In this document: piece by piece, positions 44,584 to 54,328 of the stretch | Position numbering within the stretch: the stretch's first letter is position 1 | Layout of the letters: the number at the start of each line of letters is the position of its first letter | Source of the DNA: Maridesulfovibrio sp050916235 | GTDB lineage: Bacteria > Desulfobacterota > Desulfovibrionia > Desulfovibrionales > Desulfovibrionaceae | Direction of reading: 5' to 3' | NCBI RefSeq assembly: GCF_050916235.1 | Contig: NZ_CP104854.1 | Location: 620,001-684,000, forward strand | Length of the DNA: 64,000 nucleotides | Position numbers and translations under genes: made by a program | The notes under the pieces: model-generated | What the model was told of the DNA's origin: nothing | The model's database searches: none | What the model saw: the letters and a program-made list of their open reading frames with translations, nothing else

Positions 44584-46002
44584 TTAAAACGCCATCAGCA
44601 ACACCGAACATTCCGATGATGTCACAAGGTTCTCGCCGATATTGGGAGTAAGCAACCCACGGTCACGGTTAGTGCTGCCGACGATCATCAGATCATGCTC
44701 TGCGCTCAGTGCCGCAACCTCCCGCACCGGGTTGCCCCTGCGGGTAATGAGTTCAAACTTGGTCTTATAGATGTGACCGAGTTCGCTGGCACGGGCAAGA
44801 ACCCGGTCTTTCCAGTCTCTGGTAACATCCCCGGTTATGAACTCGGGTTCTTCCACAACAGCGATTGATATTTCGCCTCCTATCTGCCTCTTGATGTCAA
44901 CAGCGATCTCAACTGCAAGCTCAGCCATGGCCGATCCGTTGAAAGGCACAATAAAGCGGTTGTAGGGAGCTGTTCCCTTGGAAATAAGCACCGGACGGTC
45001 AATATCGTGGGCAAGGCTCACGTAAAGCGGTTTACCAAGGGCCTTGAGCAGGCCTCCCTCAAAAGGCGCGGTTACGACCAGACCGTAATTGCTTTCGCGG
45101 CAGCACTCACGAATAACTTCGGGCAATGAACCTTTAACACTGTCAATGCCGACTGAAATGTTCTGCGGCCAGTTGGTCAGATGTTCCTGATATGATTCCC
45201 GCGGTTCAGCGTTGAGCAGGGTCACATTCTTTATCTGGGTGTTCTGCGCGACATACAGGGCTTCATTGACTTCCGGTTCCACGCCGCTGAGATTTTTCCC
45301 CTCTTTCAGGGCCACAAGCATTCCCGGACCGTAGGCCAGCGGAAAATGGGGATTATTGCATTCAAGCAGCCCGCAGACATTCTGGAACACGGAACTGTCG
45401 CCGATAATCACCAGCCGGTCTTCGGCCCTAATCAGAGTGTCCGGCTTAGGGAAGTAAATGCCTTCGTTCCTGAACAGAGCCACAAGCTGCATCCCTTTGC
45501 GCTTAAGGTAACCCGCCCTCTTACCTACAATTGTGAGGTGCTCGGACGCGTTGACTTCCATTACATTTGCAGGACCAAGATTCAACGGGGTAACCCTCAT
45601 CCTCGGATCCTGAAGGTAATGGTAAAGCTGCCCGGCGGCCATTTTTCCCAACTGAATGACGTTTATACCGTTCTTCCTGAGTGCGGCAGCTGTTTCAGAG
45701 TCATGTATAAATGCGGAAACGTAACGGACTCCGGCATTGGAGGCCATCTCCGCAATAATCCTGTTGTTCCTGTCTTCTCCGGTAATGGCTATAACATAAT
45801 CAAACTCGCCTACGTTCACATCTTCCATGACCAACTGGCTGGTGGCGTCCTCAGCATGAATGTTCGTCACTTCAGGCGAAACAGCCGAACTCCGCTCCAG
45901 TTCTTCTCTTGACTTGTCTATAAGCGTTATCTCCCAGTCGTCACCAAGACGCCTGAGCAGCTCCCGGGCTGTCCTGCCCGCACCGCAGATGAGAAGTTTC
46001 AT
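44584..46002 (-). CDS. RCK (TrkA-N/TrkA-C) plus universal-stress-domain regulator
   Basis: 472 residues. RCK-N has the nucleotide-binding LLICGAGRTARELLRRL (Rossmann GxGxxG-like) and YVIAITGEDRNNRII. An RCK-C domain is at about 140-215 (VNASEHLTIVGKRAG, IYFPKPDTLIRAEDRLVIIG). The C-terminal part is a UspA-like domain (NRFIVPFNGSAMAELAVEIAV ... HDLMIVGSTNRDRGLLTPNIGENLVTSSECSVLLM). It lies two bases from the antiporter start, so it is the antiporter's cytoplasmic gating subunit. The added Usp domain suggests extra control by ATP or stress. It is divergent from the MscS-type channel gene. Confidence 0.9.
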   Translation of the reverse strand: MKLLICGAGRTARELLRRLGDDWEITLIDKSREELERSSAVSPEVTNIHAEDATSQLVMEDVNVGEFDYVIAITGEDRNNRIIAEMASNAGVRYVSAFIHDSETAAALRKNGINVIQLGKMAAGQLYHYLQDPRMRVTPLNLGPANVMEVNASEHLTIVGKRAGYLKRKGMQLVALFRNEGIYFPKPDTLIRAEDRLVIIGDSSVFQNVCGLLECNNPHFPLAYGPGMLVALKEGKNLSGVEPEVNEALYVAQNTQIKNVTLLNAEPRESYQEHLTNWPQNISVGIDSVKGSLPEVIRECCRESNYGLVVTAPFEGGLLKALGKPLYVSLAHDIDRPVLISKGTAPYNRFIVPFNGSAMAELAVEIAVDIKRQIGGEISIAVVEEPEFITGDVTRDWKDRVLARASELGHIYKTKFELITRRGNPVREVAALSAEHDLMIVGSTNRDRGLLTPNIGENLVTSSECSVLLMAF

Positions 46003-46224
46003 ATCAATACCTGTCGACCCGCGAGAGTCGTTTAGAAAGGTTTTATTATTTGAGGAATGTTAAACTTACATGAAACCTCAGGCAAACGAAATAGGACACA
46101 TCGCATTTACAGCAAGAAAGCCAGCCAGCCGTCCCTGAGATTAAGCCAGAGCCTACCACTCCATCAGACCTGACGAGATGTTCCTATTCAACGTTAACTT
46201 GTACAGACAAAGAGGATAAGGTAT

Positions 46225-46241
46225 CCTGAACAGATCAGGAA
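46225..46241. promoter_or_regulatory. Small palindrome in the divergent RCK/MscS promoter region
   Basis: TCCTGA-ACAGA-TCAGGA lies 80 bases upstream of the mechanosensitive-channel start within the 318-base divergent gap 46003-46320. It may be an operator. The rest of the gap shows only the ribosome site GGGAG before 46321. Confidence 0.3.
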
Positions 46242-46320
46242 TCAGGTTTTACAGATAATAAGTGACAGACCTTGCTGCAGAAAATACACGTTACCCCACC
46301 ACAACAATCGGGAGATAAGG

Positions 46321-48000
46321 ATGCTTTTAAATAGATTTATTGCAAACATTTTGCTGATAAGCCTTCTGCTTTCAGCCGGAATCGCCAGTGCGGCACCAAC
46401 AATCCAGAGTGCAACCGAAGTACAGGAAATAGCCGCGACAAACCCGGCTCAGGCCGAAACGCTTGTAAACCTGCTTCGGTATAAAGCGGAACTGGACACC
46501 CAGATCAGAATTGCCAGGAACAAACTCAAGGGAGCAACCCATTCCATGGACAAGGAAGCGCTGGCAGCCGAAATCAAGGATCTGAAAGATCAGCTTGATA
46601 ATGTAGACAAAAACTTCGTCAAGGTTGCAACAGGACTGGACATTGCCGTTTTTGATGAAGAAGCCCAGCAGGGCTTTGCATGGCAGGAAGAAATCGAAAC
46701 ACTTGTCCGCCCGCTGCTGCACGAGCTCAAGGAAATGACCAAACGGCCCCGTCAGGTTGAACAGCTCAAAAGCCGGGTTGCCTATTTCGAAAGCAGGCTG
46801 CCCCGCGCTGACGAAGCAGTTGGCAATATTGATGCACTCATCGCCACGTCCAAGTCCGAGATTGTGAAGGCAGAGCTCAAAAAATTAAGAGAAGAATTCG
46901 TAAACAAGAAGACGGACATCAGCAACCAGCTCGATGTCGCCAGATTCGAACTCAATGAATTGATCAAGGATGACCAGTCCTTCTTCGAGTCTTCGAAGAA
47001 GATCATGGCCGTATTTTTCAAAAGCAGAGGTAAGAACATCATTATTGCCCTGCTCACCTTTGCGGGTGTTTTCCTGATTTTCAGACTTCTGGACAGGGGA
47101 TTCAAGAAAATTCTCCCGGCATTCAAGGCGGCGGAACGACCGTTTTACATAAGACTGATTGAGGTGCTGCTCCTGGTCATGACCGTTGTAGCCGCGACTG
47201 TGGCTTCCCTCTTCACGCTGTACATTTCAGGTGACTGGTTCCTGCTCAGCATCGCCATAATTTTCATACTTGGAGCTCTCTGGACCGCTCGGGCAGGCTT
47301 CACCCGCTACTACGAGCAGGTAAAACTTATCCTGAACCTCGGTTCGGTGCGTGAGAATGAACGGATCGTGTACAACGGTGTTCCCTGGCGGGTGGAAAGT
47401 CTGCAGCTGTTCTGCAAACTGAAAAACCCTTCCTTAAGTCCCAGCAGAATCAGACTGCCCATTGCCGAGCTGACCGAAATCAACTCCAGACCTTTCGGCA
47501 GAAACGAGCCTTGGTTCCCCTGCGCCATCGGAGACTGGGTCATTCTCTCGGACGGCGTTCGCGGAAAAGTCATCAGCCAGTCCCCGGATATGGTTGAACT
47601 GGTCCAGCGCGGCGGAGCTTATGTGACCTACCCCACATCAAGTTTCCTCGGTAACAATCCGACCAACCTTTCCCGTAACTTCAGGCTCAAGTCCGTGTTC
47701 GGTATAGATTACGCCCTTCAGGCTGATGCAACGGCTTCCATCCCTGCACTTACCAAGGAATTCGTAACCGGCAGACTGGCGGAAGACGGATATGACAAGT
47801 ATCTGCTCAACCTGAATGTGGAGTTCGAGTCAGCCGGAGCCTCTTCCCTGAATCTGGTTATCATCGCCGACTTCAACGGGGAGATCGCCGAACTGTACGG
47901 GCGAATTGTGAGGGCGCTGCAGCGTTACAGCGTTGATGCCTGCACAAAATACGGCTGGAACATCCCCTTCAACCAGCTAGTTGTCCACAGGGCCGACTGA
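46321..48000 (+). CDS. MscS-family mechanosensitive channel with long periplasmic coiled coil
   Basis: 559 residues, ATG after GGGAGATAAGG. Signal peptide MLLNRFIANILLISLLLSAGIASA, then about 200 residues of periplasmic coiled coil (VNLLRYKAELDTQIRIARNKLKG; EIKDLKDQLDNVDKNF), TM helices (IIIALLTFAGVFLIFRLL; LIEVLLLVMTVVAATVASLFTLYI; WFLLSIAIIFILGALW) and a C-terminal cytoplasmic MscS-like beta domain (PFNQLVVHRAD at the end). The pore-to-beta region PCAIGDWVILSDGVRGKVISQSPDMVEL has the typical MscS GDWV..G..G.V pattern. It releases solutes on hypo-osmotic shock, which fits an osmolyte-accumulating cell. Confidence 0.9.
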   Translation: MLLNRFIANILLISLLLSAGIASAAPTIQSATEVQEIAATNPAQAETLVNLLRYKAELDTQIRIARNKLKGATHSMDKEALAAEIKDLKDQLDNVDKNFVKVATGLDIAVFDEEAQQGFAWQEEIETLVRPLLHELKEMTKRPRQVEQLKSRVAYFESRLPRADEAVGNIDALIATSKSEIVKAELKKLREEFVNKKTDISNQLDVARFELNELIKDDQSFFESSKKIMAVFFKSRGKNIIIALLTFAGVFLIFRLLDRGFKKILPAFKAAERPFYIRLIEVLLLVMTVVAATVASLFTLYISGDWFLLSIAIIFILGALWTARAGFTRYYEQVKLILNLGSVRENERIVYNGVPWRVESLQLFCKLKNPSLSPSRIRLPIAELTEINSRPFGRNEPWFPCAIGDWVILSDGVRGKVISQSPDMVELVQRGGAYVTYPTSSFLGNNPTNLSRNFRLKSVFGIDYALQADATASIPALTKEFVTGRLAEDGYDKYLLNLNVEFESAGASSLNLVIIADFNGEIAELYGRIVRALQRYSVDACTKYGWNIPFNQLVVHRAD

Positions 48001-48069
48001 TCTTTATCAGCCTAGCGACCTGTGCCATGCCATAAAAACAGCCGACAAACATTCAACCAGCTTTGTCTT

Positions 48070-48121
48070 CCAAATGAAACAAGGCTCACCCCGTAATCGG
48101 AGTGAGCCTTGTTTCATTTGG
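48070..48121. terminator. Bidirectional terminator between convergent genes
   Basis: Perfect 20-bp arms (48070-48089 and 48102-48121) around a 12-base loop, placed between the MscS gene on the plus strand and the secreted-protein gene on the minus strand. Both ends carry A/T tracts within the stem rather than long T runs. Confidence 0.8.
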
Positions 48122-48183
48122 ACAGGTAATTCGCATAGTTCAATCGTTTTCAAAAAACCATGCCCCTTCCCCCAAACTGCCTG

Positions 48184-48693
48184 CTACCACTTTTCTTCAT
48201 TCGTCTTTTTCAACTCATCATGGGGAGGATGGGCTTCACCGGATGGATGGGCCTCACCCTGTTTGATCTCCTGCCCGCCTGTGTCCGGACATGCTTCCCG
48301 AAGCGTTGTTCCCTGAGTCTCTTCCAACTCTACCTTCGGGGAAAAAATGTTGAGCTTGTCATACACATTGTTCCAGAAACCAGGTTCATCAGCCTGACGG
48401 GAGCAATACACACGGGTCGCGCTGCGCACCTCGACCTCCGGGCATTCATGGGAAATATATTCTATAAAAATACCGCCACCTGCTTTGGGAACAATCAGAT
48501 CATTGTTGCGAACCGGCATATCCTGATAAAGGCTGCCAACAACCCTGCCGTCACGATGTAGTTCATATGCCTGTTCAGGAGAAAGGTCCCAACTGTCCAC
48601 GTGTACGTAGCCGACAACTGATTTGGCATCTACCGGCAACGCATAAACGCAGCCAAGGGCAATCAGAAGAAAAGAAATCAGATATTTGAACAT
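48184..48693 (-). CDS. Secreted hypothetical protein, partner of the CHASE2 protein
   Basis: 169 residues. Signal peptide MFKYLISFLLIALGCVYALPVDA, a small beta-rich domain (YQDMPVRNNDLIVPKAGGGIFIEYISHE) that recalls a FecR-like fold without convincing me of membership, and two cysteines (CPEVEVRSATRVYC) that could form a disulfide. The tail is histidine- and acid-rich (GEAHPSGEAHPPHDE). Its start overlaps the end of the CHASE2 gene by 16 bases, so the two are translationally coupled and probably interact in the periplasm. Confidence 0.8.
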   Translation of the reverse strand: MFKYLISFLLIALGCVYALPVDAKSVVGYVHVDSWDLSPEQAYELHRDGRVVGSLYQDMPVRNNDLIVPKAGGGIFIEYISHECPEVEVRSATRVYCSRQADEPGFWNNVYDKLNIFSPKVELEETQGTTLREACPDTGGQEIKQGEAHPSGEAHPPHDELKKTNEEKW

Positions 48694-50135
48694 GAATCCT
48701 CCTTAGTCGAGAACCTTTCAATCAGATATTCGCTGACGTTGTTAAAATAATCAAAAAAGCTGATCCCGGCCAGCAGAAGCAGAAAGTTAAAGAACAGGCC
48801 GTATTTCATGAAAAGGAAGACACTTAAAGGTTGAAACGCAAAAAAAGCGATAACCAGAAGCAGCAGGTCGAATATGGCCGGAAGATGCGCCACGCCGAAG
48901 GAAACAATAATAACCGTCATTATCTTGATCACGTAGCTTATGGCTGCATCGGCGTGGACCTGATCACCGTTCAGGAACATGTTAACAGCGTTGGCTATGA
49001 TGTAGACTCCGGGCATACGCCCCACCGGGGTAAGGTGCATATCCCCTATTTCCTCATAGTCGGACCCAATAATCACAACTTTTCCAGATAAGCTTGCCGG
49101 ATCAGCAAACTTTATCCCGGTAGCGGAACGGGTGTGCCTGAGCAGTTCAGCACTGACAGTCCCGGCCTTGCGAATATAAATTTCCTTAGGCGCTAAGCTG
49201 AACTTAAGCCTTGCCTTGATATTGTCGCTGCCTTTGTCCTGCCTGAACAGTGTTATGTGGGCACCGTCAGATATCTCGACCCGCGCCTTCTCCACCCTGC
49301 CGCTCTCAATCTCGCGGATGGCCTGAACAATACGCTGACGCCGGGTAGCGCCCTCCTCCTCCCCGTCTGCGTAGATGCCGGCCAGCAGGGCCACGGAAAG
49401 CAGGATGTTCTTGCGCCCCCCGTCGTCATCCACGCGGTAGTAGCGCAGATGCCTGATCCTTTTGTCATCAGGGTTACGGATAATTCCGGCATCACCGACC
49501 TTGAGCACATCCGTGAATTCACCGGCCAGTTTCCAGAACTCCTTTGAGAATCCTGTTTCAGAGTGCACAGCCTGCCCGGCCAATTTTGGAATGATGATTA
49601 CCGCTGCCTTGGTCCGGGCAAGCTCAAGGCTATGGCGGAAGGATTTAAGAAAGGCCGTGTTTTCAGCGTCAACCGGAACAGGCCGATCCATCCTGCAATC
49701 TATAAGCACGACCTTCGCCCCGGAACTCAGCGCGAAATCAATGGTTTCAGCGAGCCGTACCTTGGGAGTCCAGTAGCCCATTCCGGAACTGGTTTCATAA
49801 AAAGTACGGTCCAGCAGCAGAAGTTCGATGTCATCATGAGCAGCCCGTCCCTTCAAGGCATTTTCCTTGAATGATTCAGCGATGAGGAAATCATGGTTGT
49901 CATTGATCAGGTTCTGTCCGAATTTGCTCAGCGGCAGGAGTTCCAGAATGATCAGCAGCAGAAAACCAAACCCGATGTTCAACCAGAACAGCCTTCTGGT
50001 TCGCGCCGGCCAGAGACGGTAGAAGAACATCTCACGCAGGGAAAAACCGGAATTATCACTTCCCCCGGCTGAGCCGTCACAATGTTTGTGGGCAACCTTT
50101 CTGATAAGAGCTGGATGGACTATCTTCACCTGCAT
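48678..50135 (-). CDS. CHASE2-domain membrane protein without output domain
   Basis: 485 residues. TM1 about 48-68 (LFWLNIGFGFLLLIILELL), a large periplasmic CHASE2 domain (INDNHDFLIAESF, DIELLLLDRTFYE, GAKVVLIDCRMDRPVPVD, GKVVIIGSDYEEIGDMHLTPVGRMPGVYIIANAVNMFL) and three C-terminal TM helices (about 395-470). It ends 20 residues after the last helix, so no kinase, cyclase or GGDEF domain follows. CHASE2 normally senses an extracellular signal for such an output. Here the signal must pass to another protein, perhaps through the coupled secreted protein downstream. Confidence 0.88.
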   Translation of the reverse strand: MQVKIVHPALIRKVAHKHCDGSAGGSDNSGFSLREMFFYRLWPARTRRLFWLNIGFGFLLLIILELLPLSKFGQNLINDNHDFLIAESFKENALKGRAAHDDIELLLLDRTFYETSSGMGYWTPKVRLAETIDFALSSGAKVVLIDCRMDRPVPVDAENTAFLKSFRHSLELARTKAAVIIIPKLAGQAVHSETGFSKEFWKLAGEFTDVLKVGDAGIIRNPDDKRIRHLRYYRVDDDGGRKNILLSVALLAGIYADGEEEGATRRQRIVQAIREIESGRVEKARVEISDGAHITLFRQDKGSDNIKARLKFSLAPKEIYIRKAGTVSAELLRHTRSATGIKFADPASLSGKVVIIGSDYEEIGDMHLTPVGRMPGVYIIANAVNMFLNGDQVHADAAISYVIKIMTVIIVSFGVAHLPAIFDLLLLVIAFFAFQPLSVFLFMKYGLFFNFLLLLAGISFFDYFNNVSEYLIERFSTKEDSCSNI

Positions 50136-50276
50136 AGTTCCCGAAGATTAATTTAATAACACGACTGCACACACCTATACAGGGACACAGAAATGGTTGC
50201 AACCGCAACCGTTTTTTTTAACGGAAAAAGACAGCTACGCCCATGGCGGGCAGGGAGCAGGTTGCCTGAAACTGCA

Positions 50277-52418
50277 TCAGAGACGGTAATAATCGGATAC
50301 TGCCAGCCGAAGACCGGCAAAACCACCGGCAAAGTTACGGCACTGGGCCAGTGACGAGAATACGGCTGTCATTTCACAGGAATTCTGCTTCTCCGCAAAT
50401 GAAATATCCCTGACAATACCAGCGTCATCAAAACCGCCAAGGACAGCAAAAACTTTTGTCCGGTCCCTGAATCCTGACATAGACAACCGGAACAACAGTT
50501 CTCCGGGCCAGGCGGTTTCAAAATCCCAGACAACATTTGAGAGGATATCGGAATCGCTCACCTTGCCGGCCAGCTCACTGCAGCTGGCCCGGTGCAGGGC
50601 CACGCCGCGCCCGCTAAGGGCCGCAACAAGGCCCTCTTCACCGGGAAACGGGTTGCAGCAGTTGGACATCTTGTGAATGCCGGGAATTATCTCACTCATT
50701 GTCAACGCATACGGCTGGTTGCAGGTCCGCTCTTTTGCCGCCAATTGGATTTTCCGTTCTCCCTGATACAGATCGAGCATGTAATAAATGACCAGTTGGG
50801 CTTTGAGCTTGTTCCGACCTATGAGCGAATGAAGCATCTGCATGGAATCGATATTGAGAATAGCTAGAATCTCTTCCTGAAAACTCCCTTCAAGGCAATC
50901 GACCGGCATCCCCACCCGTTGCATGGCCTGCTCCAGAATAGAGCTGCCCAGCACGGCAGCATAGTCGGCTATCTTTTTTTTCATCAGCCTTGCTACATGG
51001 GCCTTGGCTCTGTGGCTCCGGCACTGGCTTTCAAGGCGGGGTGAAGGATCAAAGGATTTATCGCTCTGAATGATCTGTACAGTGGCACCCTCACTTATCC
51101 TGTGAACCGGAGAAACCTTACGACCATCAACAATAGCGTGGCTGCATCGTTCTCCAAGACCGGTGTGAACCTTGAAAGCAAAATCAAGAACAGTGGAGTC
51201 CCTGGGCAGGTAAAAAACGTCGCCAGCCGGGGAGTAGGCGAAAATCTCCTCCACCTCGGAAATATGCAGCATAGCACTTTTTCCGGCCGATGTGCCGGAA
51301 TACAGGGCCGTACTCTCCAGAAGGGTGCTCACTTCCTCCCAGTGTTCTTCGTTGAAAGGATGTTCCTCCCGCCACTGGTTGAACATGCCGAAGTTGGCCC
51401 AGTCGTCCATTTCCGAGCTTCTGACCTTGACCAGATAGTTGGACTTGTTGCCGCGTATGCGCACATGCAGGCTGCGGTAGCCGTTGGTCTTGGGGTTGGT
51501 AATAAAATCGCGCATGGTCCGCGGTACTACCTTGAACCCGGTATTGATGATGCCCAGCACCCGATAACAGTCGAGCATTGAATCCGTATCAAGCACTATG
51601 GTGAAGTCGGCCACGTCACGCGAATTTTCAAGGTCGAGCCGTTCTGAAACAGGATCATAGTAATTGGAAAGCCCTTTGGGGCGGAAACGCACGTCACTGC
51701 CGGGGAACTCGGCCCAGACCCTTTCCCTTATAGACTCACGCAGCTCAAGGGCCTCCTGCGATTCGGCAACGGACCTGATATGGCGCAGTATCTTCTTGCT
51801 CTTCTTGCTGAAAAAATGAATCAGGGACAACTCATACATCTGGCGTTTCAGGGGAAACATGTTCAGGGCCGTGGTCAGGGGGGCGTATACGTCTATGGTT
51901 TCCCGTGCTATGCGCTGCCGTTTGGCGGGGGGAAGATGGTGGAGAGTCCGCAGGTTGTGCAGTCGGTCGGCAAGCTTGATGGTCAGAACTCCGATGTTTC
52001 TACCGGACTTTAAAAAGATTTTGTCATGGGTCAGGGACTTGAGCTGCCGTTTGTCTATATTGGAGCTGCTCAGCTTGGTACATCCGTCCACCAGTTCGGC
52101 AACTGTATCTCCGAATTTACGCCTTATGTCCCCAAGGGTGATTCCATCCACATCTTCTACAACGTCATGCAGCAGGGCTGCTGTCAAAATATCAGGCACA
52201 TGCACGTTGAACTCGTCGGCAAGGATCTGCAGAACAGCCACCGGATGCTCAATGTAGGGTTCCCCGGACCGCCTGCGCTGTGCCCTGTGCAGCTCGTAAC
52301 CGAAAGCAAGCGCCTCACGCACCTTTACACGACCAGCTTTATCAATCTTTGACAGGCATCGCTCGATCTTTTTTTCGTATTCCGCAAGTTTCGGCAGATC
52401 TTTTCTGCATTGTGCCAT
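50277..52418 (-). CDS. Long RelA/SpoT homologue with degenerate synthetase site
   Basis: 713 residues. HD hydrolase domain 20-200 is intact: H58 in EHPVAVL, HD84-85 and ED88-89 in LLHDVVED, and D151 in LADRLHNLRTL. The synthetase domain (about 235-350) keeps D268 (SRDVADF) and Y314 (NGYRSLH), but the catalytic EFQIRT segment is replaced by YLVKVRS, i.e. L329 where the essential glutamate should be, and the usual RPKxxxSIYRK region is altered to RPKGLSNYYD. TGS at about 388-450 (FAYSPAGDVFYLPRDSTVLDFAF); the C-terminal region is RIS/ACT-like (CCNPFPGEEGLVAALSGRGVALHRASC). It is probably a (p)ppGpp hydrolase only. Another RSH should exist elsewhere in the genome. Confidence 0.88.
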   Translation of the reverse strand: MAQCRKDLPKLAEYEKKIERCLSKIDKAGRVKVREALAFGYELHRAQRRRSGEPYIEHPVAVLQILADEFNVHVPDILTAALLHDVVEDVDGITLGDIRRKFGDTVAELVDGCTKLSSSNIDKRQLKSLTHDKIFLKSGRNIGVLTIKLADRLHNLRTLHHLPPAKRQRIARETIDVYAPLTTALNMFPLKRQMYELSLIHFFSKKSKKILRHIRSVAESQEALELRESIRERVWAEFPGSDVRFRPKGLSNYYDPVSERLDLENSRDVADFTIVLDTDSMLDCYRVLGIINTGFKVVPRTMRDFITNPKTNGYRSLHVRIRGNKSNYLVKVRSSEMDDWANFGMFNQWREEHPFNEEHWEEVSTLLESTALYSGTSAGKSAMLHISEVEEIFAYSPAGDVFYLPRDSTVLDFAFKVHTGLGERCSHAIVDGRKVSPVHRISEGATVQIIQSDKSFDPSPRLESQCRSHRAKAHVARLMKKKIADYAAVLGSSILEQAMQRVGMPVDCLEGSFQEEILAILNIDSMQMLHSLIGRNKLKAQLVIYYMLDLYQGERKIQLAAKERTCNQPYALTMSEIIPGIHKMSNCCNPFPGEEGLVAALSGRGVALHRASCSELAGKVSDSDILSNVVWDFETAWPGELLFRLSMSGFRDRTKVFAVLGGFDDAGIVRDISFAEKQNSCEMTAVFSSLAQCRNFAGGFAGLRLAVSDYYRL

Positions 52419-52507
52419 AATTACTCTCCCCTGATTTCTGAAAATGGCTGGTCATTTCATATCCTTTATATTTCTCCAATGAAGTCAAGCAGAAATACGG
52501 AGGGAAC

Positions 52508-54328
52508 ATGCAACTAGCTGCGCCCTACAGAAATGGCGGACAGTTGTGCGGTTATTATTGCCGCAAAAGCCCAAATATGGCTAATATGAGTCCGAAGTTA
52601 CATCTTGTGAAATCAAGCCAGCGACCGGAGGCTGAAATGTCATTACTTTTCAGACGAAAAGACAGGGTCAGAACACCCCTGTTATTCGTTACGGATGTGC
52701 GCAGGGAATTCCTGACAACCGACATAACCCGCAACTCGGCTCCAAGCGGCATGTACTACCTGCTGATGAGTGTTGCGGTATTCATCGCCTCTATCGGACT
52801 CATGGCAAACAGCCCTGCAGTCGTCATCGGTGCCATGCTTGTTTCCCCGCTCATGACCCCGATCTTCGGCTTTTCACTGGGGCTGGTCAGAGGAGAATTT
52901 CCGCTGATCAGGGACTCCATATTTTCAGTTTGCGCTGGTATCCTGCTGGGCATCTGCGGAGCGTACCTTATAGGGTCCTGTCCCATCTTTTTCGAAATTA
53001 CCAATGAGATTCTTGCCCGCACCACCCCGAACCTGCTGGATCTGGGAGTTGCAGCATTTGCGGGCATTGCCGGAACGGTGGCCTTAATAGACGAAAAGGT
53101 CAGCCCGGTAATGCCCGGTATCGCCATTGCAACATCACTGGTCCCGCCGCTATGTGCCAGCGGCCTGTGCCTTGCCCTGGGGCAATATTCCGAGGCATGG
53201 GGAGCCTTTCTGCTGTTTTTCGCCAACTTTCTGGTAATTCTATCGGTCGCAAGCGTCCTTTTCATGATCACCGGGTTCATTCCCCACTCGGAAGACGAAC
53301 CGCTGCCGCGCCTGATCAAACATTTCTCCATCACCACTATCGGACTCATCATCGTTGCCGGACTGCTCACAAAGGCTCTAATCGACGTTTCAATCTCCCG
53401 TAAAATCGACAAGGGACTGAGGACTGTCGCATCGCAGGCCATTGCCACCACCCCCAATACCATAATCAGAAACGTAAGCCACGAGCTGAATGACGGGATC
53501 GTGGACGGATTCATTTTCATGCAGGGTCCGCAGTCCATCAAAGCTGCAGAAGTTGAGAAAATGGAAAGAAGCGCCGCGAAGGACCTTAACATGCCCGTAA
53601 GGATTATCGTTCGCACCACAATAACCCAGAGTATTTCATCCAATGCCGACTCAAGCATCAATGCCCTGCTCAACGCGCACGCAAAACGGCAGAACATCAA
53701 ACTTGAAAAAAGCGCCGTCATACTCGAACAGGCGGAAATCCTGCTGCGAACCCTCATTTCAGAATATCCCTGGTACACCCTTTCCGGCATCAATTACATG
53801 GATCTCAAGAGCGGCCCCGGCGTCATAGTTGAAATCAGCGGTCCCGAACGCCCACACCCGGATTCGGTCCACAACCTTGAAAACCTGATGCGCAAGAAGA
53901 CAGGAGTGAAAGACCTGACCCTGATCATTCGCTACTACAAAAGCAGTGACATAACCCGCAGCGGCCGGAACCTGTTCGGGACCGGATACACCGGTCTGTA
54001 TTCCAAAAACGGCAATAAGGTCGAAAAGTCGGCAACAGCCCTGTTGTCTGAAATTCGTAATATATTTCCTATTTATGTTGAGGCCCAAAAGGAAAAAGAC
54101 GGATGGAAAGTCCTTGCAGATGTAACGGGTGAGAAGCTCATCACATCCAAGGAAGTAGTCAGAATTGAGGAAAAACTGTCCCAGGAGTTTAATTCGAAGG
54201 TCAAACTCTTCATATACTCCAAGACTGAAGCGATGGTTGACGACGAAGGAATGAAACCTGTTGAAATGTTCTCTGACAAGGACGGCATCAAGCGGTTCAG
54301 CGTCGAAAGCGGCAGACAAACGAAATAG
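52508..54328 (+). CDS. DUF389-family membrane protein
   Basis: 606 residues from ATG 52508, preceded by GGAGGG; ATG 52577 and 52586 are in-frame alternatives. Six or so helices starting MYYLLMSVAVFIASIGLMANSPAVVIGAMLVSPLMTPIFGFSLGLVRG, the diagnostic DUF389 core, with IATSLVPPLCASGLCLALG further on. A long C-terminal extracytoplasmic part of about 300 residues contains three alpha-beta repeats (about 305-375, 400-470 and 510-585), such as SIKAAEVEKMERSAAKDLNMPVRIIVR and EVVRIEEKLSQEFNSKVKLFIYS. The function of the family is not known. The gene is divergent from the RelA/SpoT homologue. Confidence 0.88.
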   Translation: MQLAAPYRNGGQLCGYYCRKSPNMANMSPKLHLVKSSQRPEAEMSLLFRRKDRVRTPLLFVTDVRREFLTTDITRNSAPSGMYYLLMSVAVFIASIGLMANSPAVVIGAMLVSPLMTPIFGFSLGLVRGEFPLIRDSIFSVCAGILLGICGAYLIGSCPIFFEITNEILARTTPNLLDLGVAAFAGIAGTVALIDEKVSPVMPGIAIATSLVPPLCASGLCLALGQYSEAWGAFLLFFANFLVILSVASVLFMITGFIPHSEDEPLPRLIKHFSITTIGLIIVAGLLTKALIDVSISRKIDKGLRTVASQAIATTPNTIIRNVSHELNDGIVDGFIFMQGPQSIKAAEVEKMERSAAKDLNMPVRIIVRTTITQSISSNADSSINALLNAHAKRQNIKLEKSAVILEQAEILLRTLISEYPWYTLSGINYMDLKSGPGVIVEISGPERPHPDSVHNLENLMRKKTGVKDLTLIIRYYKSSDITRSGRNLFGTGYTGLYSKNGNKVEKSATALLSEIRNIFPIYVEAQKEKDGWKVLADVTGEKLITSKEVVRIEEKLSQEFNSKVKLFIYSKTEAMVDDEGMKPVEMFSDKDGIKRFSVESGRQTK

